Source: Candidatus Poribacteria bacterium (lineage in GTDB: Bacteria; Poribacteria; WGA-4E; WGA-3G). From it: a DNA stretch of 64,000 nucleotides. Both the position numbers and the translations under genes were made by a program. The notes beneath the pieces are model-generated. The model searched no databases, was not told the DNA's origin, and saw only the letters and a list, made by a program, of their open reading frames with translations. The stretch is taken from positions 1 to 64,000 of the forward strand of contig JAPOZO010000030.1 of the NCBI GenBank assembly GCA_026706025.1, read 5' to 3'. Positions 62,159 to 64,000 of the stretch are shown here, in pieces (the stretch's first letter is position 1; the number at the start of each line of letters is the position of its first letter).

Positions 62159-62308
62159 CACTCCAGCGGAGTGATATATCTATAACCCAAGTCGCTACCA
62201 ACAGGTTTTACACACTTCAGAAAGGGTTTTTCGTCTTTTTCCCCACCCCAGAGGGGTGATATATCTATAGAAAATGGTATATTTACGCGATTGCACTCCA
62301 GCGGAGTG
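62159..62308. repeat. Three REP-like hairpins with covarying arms
   Basis: CACTCC-AGC-GGAGTG occurs at 62159-62173 and 62294-62308. CACCCC-AGA-GGGGTG, with both arms changed together, is at 62244-62258. The first two hairpins (62159 and 62244) are followed by ATATATCTATA, and the units are ~85 and ~50 bp apart. The covariation points to a structure selected as RNA or DNA hairpin. The 62057-62394 gap holds no gene. Confidence 0.75.
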
Positions 62309-62394
62309 CTATGTGGATAAAAAGGTGGCAACTTGCGTTAGGATAACGGAAGTTCGCGCGGTTGGGCACTCCCTATGTAATGACAGGTTCATAT

Positions 62395-62649
62395 TCAATC
62401 ACTAATGAAATCTCCAGTTTGCCATTCGATGCGTTCGTCTGCCGTTTCTTCATAATGAGTTTTCATTTCTTCCGCCTGTTGTGCCAGAACTTGGCGACGT
62501 TCGTCTACCGAAAGACGCATGAACGCCGCTTGAGGTGACTGTAGGTCCCCTACTGCTAACTCAGCCAACAAGCAGTACGCTAACGGTAACTCCGTTTCTG
62601 GGATTTTTGTGACTAACTGCTGGACCTCAGCGTATGTGATTGTTTTCAT
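62395..62649 (-). CDS. Orphan antitoxin-like protein
   Basis: The 84 aa product shows MKTITYAEVQQLVTKIPETE at the start. The end is RRQVLAQQAEEMKTHYEETADERIEWQTGDF, which I recall as a recurrent pattern in antitoxins that precede PIN- or PemK-type toxins. Here the DNA downstream on its strand is only the REP-like hairpin region, so the toxin partner is absent. The ribosome binding site is AGAAAAGAAA-like and weak. Confidence 0.55.
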   Translation of the reverse strand: MKTITYAEVQQLVTKIPETELPLAYCLLAELAVGDLQSPQAAFMRLSVDERRQVLAQQAEEMKTHYEETADERIEWQTGDFISD

Positions 62650-62775
62650 TTTCTTTTCTTGTCATAATTGTGATAAAGTACACAACACGTTACAACGCAA
62701 CATTTTCAACTCCGATCGCCCGTAGGTGAAAAATTTTATCCTTTCGTTAGTTTTTGTATAAGTTCAACAAACTAT

Positions 62776-63330
62776 TCAATTACCCACTAAACTGCATTCT
62801 CCAAGGATTACATAAAAAAAACTTTTACCTGTATTTGTATAAGTGCCTTTGCGCAATCCTCCAAACTTTACGTCCCGCAAATCTCCGGAGAAATTGGGAT
62901 CCTGTTTTATCACATACCCCCGTATTTTTACAAAATCACCCACCTTGAGATTATTCAGTGGATCCACCGCTGGCCTAAGGAGGAATTTACAAAGGACCTC
63001 AGCAGAAGGATTGTTGTTGTTACCCGAATAAAGTTTCGATTCATCAACATGCAACCAAATAGAATGATTGAATTGGTTAACGTAGTTATCCGATTCTTCT
63101 TTACGGTGTTGTTTTATAGTTCCTGTTACTATGAAGGAACGTCCACTATAGAGAGAGCCTGCATAGGTTTCGTCGGCGTGACTTGCATCCCTCATATAAT
63201 GAGACATCAATTCTGTAGCACTCACGGATCGCTCTACAAAACGCTTCTGTTTCTGTGATTCACAACCCTGTAGCATACCTATTTCCAACACCAATAGAAC
63301 AAATACCATAATTTTACTAAAAAATTTCAT
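62776..63330 (-). CDS. Lipoprotein with OB-fold-like (tRNA_anti-like) domain
   Basis: The 184 aa product has a lipoprotein signal (FVLLVLEIGMLQGC, Cys near residue 23). Its body resembles small OB-fold 'tRNA_anti-like' proteins: YAGSLYSGRSFIVTGTIKQH, SIWLHVDESKLYSG, VLCKFLLR, LKVGDFVKIRGYV. They usually bind ligands rather than RNA. I start at ATG 63330 because GGAGG lies 10 bp before it; the ATG at 63339 is only one base after that site. The gene is upstream of a dispersed hairpin on the far side. Confidence 0.75.
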   Translation of the reverse strand: MKFFSKIMVFVLLVLEIGMLQGCESQKQKRFVERSVSATELMSHYMRDASHADETYAGSLYSGRSFIVTGTIKQHRKEESDNYVNQFNHSIWLHVDESKLYSGNNNNPSAEVLCKFLLRPAVDPLNNLKVGDFVKIRGYVIKQDPNFSGDLRDVKFGGLRKGTYTNTGKSFFYVILGECSLVGN

Positions 63331-63518
63331 CGGAAACATACCTCCATTGGTTAGTAAACTACCTTTTTAACACCAAAAAGGCACTGACAATAGAAGGTTG
63401 ACAGAAAATAATGATGCTATAGCAGATCGAGAACCCTCTAATCGGGCACCATTGCAGTTTATTATGAAAATCATATCATATTATGTCGAAACTATCAAGA
63501 ACCGAATCGGGCAGAGCT
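63331..63518. other. Leader of the OB-fold gene and unassigned DNA
   Basis: AT-rich, with a duplicated-looking TACCTTTTTAACACC / AAAAAGG hairpin near 63361. No gene or clear element is seen up to the inverted-repeat element. Confidence 0.4.
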
Positions 63519-63627
63519 ATTTATAGTGAATTTTAAAAATAAAGAGACACTTTCATTCCCCGGTAGGTTCGGTTTCCTAACCGAACCGGTGCGGAGTGTC
63601 CTATTAATTCTAAACTTTACTATAATT
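63519..63627 (+). mobile_element. Palindromic element 4 (divergent ends)
   Basis: The left side TTATAGTGAATTTTA...AGAGACACT and right side AGTGTCC...TTTACTATAA form long imperfect inverted repeats. They enclose the compact dispersed hairpin at 63560-63589 (TTCGGTT-TCCT-AACCGAA inside CCGG ends). The ends differ from elements 1-3, so the same core hairpin sits in two different palindromic contexts. Confidence 0.6.
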
Positions 63628-63664
63628 TTCGGTTTCCTTCCTTGTCCGGAGCGGACGAAATGCC

Positions 63665-63693
63665 TTGACATTCACCTTGGAGTGTGTTAATAT
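63665..63693 (+). promoter_or_regulatory. Candidate promoter of the last gene
   Basis: TTGACA (63665-63670) and TAATAT (63688-63693) have 17 bp spacing, about 40 bp before the ATG at 63732. Confidence 0.5.
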
Positions 63694-63731
63694 GTGATTA
63701 TTGAATTTGGAGCAAAGGATGTGAGAGAAGA

Positions 63732-64000
63732 ATGAACGATGGGTTTGACGATGAACAGGACTCATCGCAATCACCGAGTGAAATAGAGGGTCGTGTACCG
63801 GAATTAAACGCTCGACAGCGTGAAATTTACCAAAATCTGAAATCTATTGGTCCTGAAATAGCAGCCTATTATCTGGATGGAATCCGAATTCTACAACGCG
63901 AAGACTTAGAAACAGCAGCAAGTCTTTTAGCACATGTTGCTCGGGAAATTGACGGTGGTTTAAGAGATATTTTATCCAGTGACGAAGTCAAGAGACATAT
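63732..64000 (+). CDS. Unknown protein, N-terminal part (3' partial)
   Basis: The open frame runs from ATG 63732 to the window edge, giving about 89 residues. It starts with an acidic, Ser-rich leader (MNDGFDDEQDSSQSPSEIEG). A helical region follows with IYQNLKSIGPEIAAYYLDGI and LETAASLLAHVAREIDGGL. No signal peptide is present. I do not recognise the family. AGAGAAGA precedes the ATG, and a good promoter lies just upstream, so the gene is likely real. Confidence 0.65.
   Translation, partial: MNDGFDDEQDSSQSPSEIEGRVPELNARQREIYQNLKSIGPEIAAYYLDGIRILQREDLETAASLLAHVAREIDGGLRDILSSDEVKRH

Noticed and set aside
1-64000. tRNA, rRNA or riboswitch genes
   Set aside because: No tRNA-like cloverleaf, rRNA stretch or known riboswitch core was recognised in the gaps on reading, but no covariance-model scan was possible.

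Overview
The window is a mid-GC bacterial chromosome segment of about 50 tightly packed protein genes, with no rRNA or tRNA. The gene mix (Gfo/Idh/MocA dehydrogenases, a phytanoyl-CoA dioxygenase-like protein, ThuA, a CehA-type metallohydrolase, many WD40 and PD40 propellers, FlgD/T9SS-like C-terminal tails, toxin-antitoxin pairs and numerous short dispersed palindromes) suggests Candidatus Poribacteria or a close relative from a marine or sponge metagenome. That assignment is an inference from gene style; no marker gene proves it.

Layout. 0-4.5 kb: uvrA followed by a hicA-hicB toxin-antitoxin pair, which is flanked by two ~272 bp copies of the uvrA 3' end. 4.5-12.2 kb: housekeeping and catabolic genes (pcrA/uvrD-type helicase, gatC, gatA, a membrane protein, a CtpA-type protease, an mmsA-type aldehyde dehydrogenase). 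12.2-14.1 kb: a large predicted alpha/alpha-barrel protein on the minus strand. 14.2-21.6 kb: an AT-richer accessory island holding a mobile-looking palindromic element with a CRISPR-like repeat pair, two small antitoxin-like genes, an FRG-TPR protein and its broken relative, two paralogous HNH endonucleases around one DNA methyltransferase, and a DUF262/GmrSD-type protein. This reads as a defence island. 21.7-32.5 kb: an inositol-type isomerase/dehydrogenase pair, an ABC exporter, larB, YtxH and DUF948-like proteins, alaS, recX and a ThuA protein.

32.7-40.2 kb: four tandem paralogues that are membrane-anchored WD40 propellers. Two carry an intact metzincin-type zinc protease domain, one has lost that domain, and one keeps it with every catalytic residue replaced. 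This is the most unusual system in the window. 40.3-43.3 kb: coaD and a TonB-dependent receptor. 43.6-46.2 kb: two paralogous secreted proteins built of carboxypeptidase-regulatory-like domains. 46.2-52.4 kb: a Gfo/Idh/MocA - ABC ATPase - PhyH - Gfo/Idh/MocA run and a CehA-like hydrolase. 52.5-55.2 kb: a ten-repeat WD40 lipoprotein candidate, an orphan secretion-tail remnant, another palindromic element and a MazF/PemK-type toxin with a tandemly duplicated antitoxin. 55.3-64 kb: a Zn-less MDR dehydrogenase, an EamA transporter, a cyclase-family protein, a TolB-like propeller, paired lipoproteins, a methyltransferase, an orphan antitoxin-like gene, an OB-fold lipoprotein and the start of an unknown gene.

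Intergenic DNA is rich in dispersed palindromes. One family (arms like TTCGGTT/AACCGAA) occurs at least six times. In one copy both arms have changed together, which preserves the pairing, and several copies sit inside larger inverted-repeat (MITE-like) elements.
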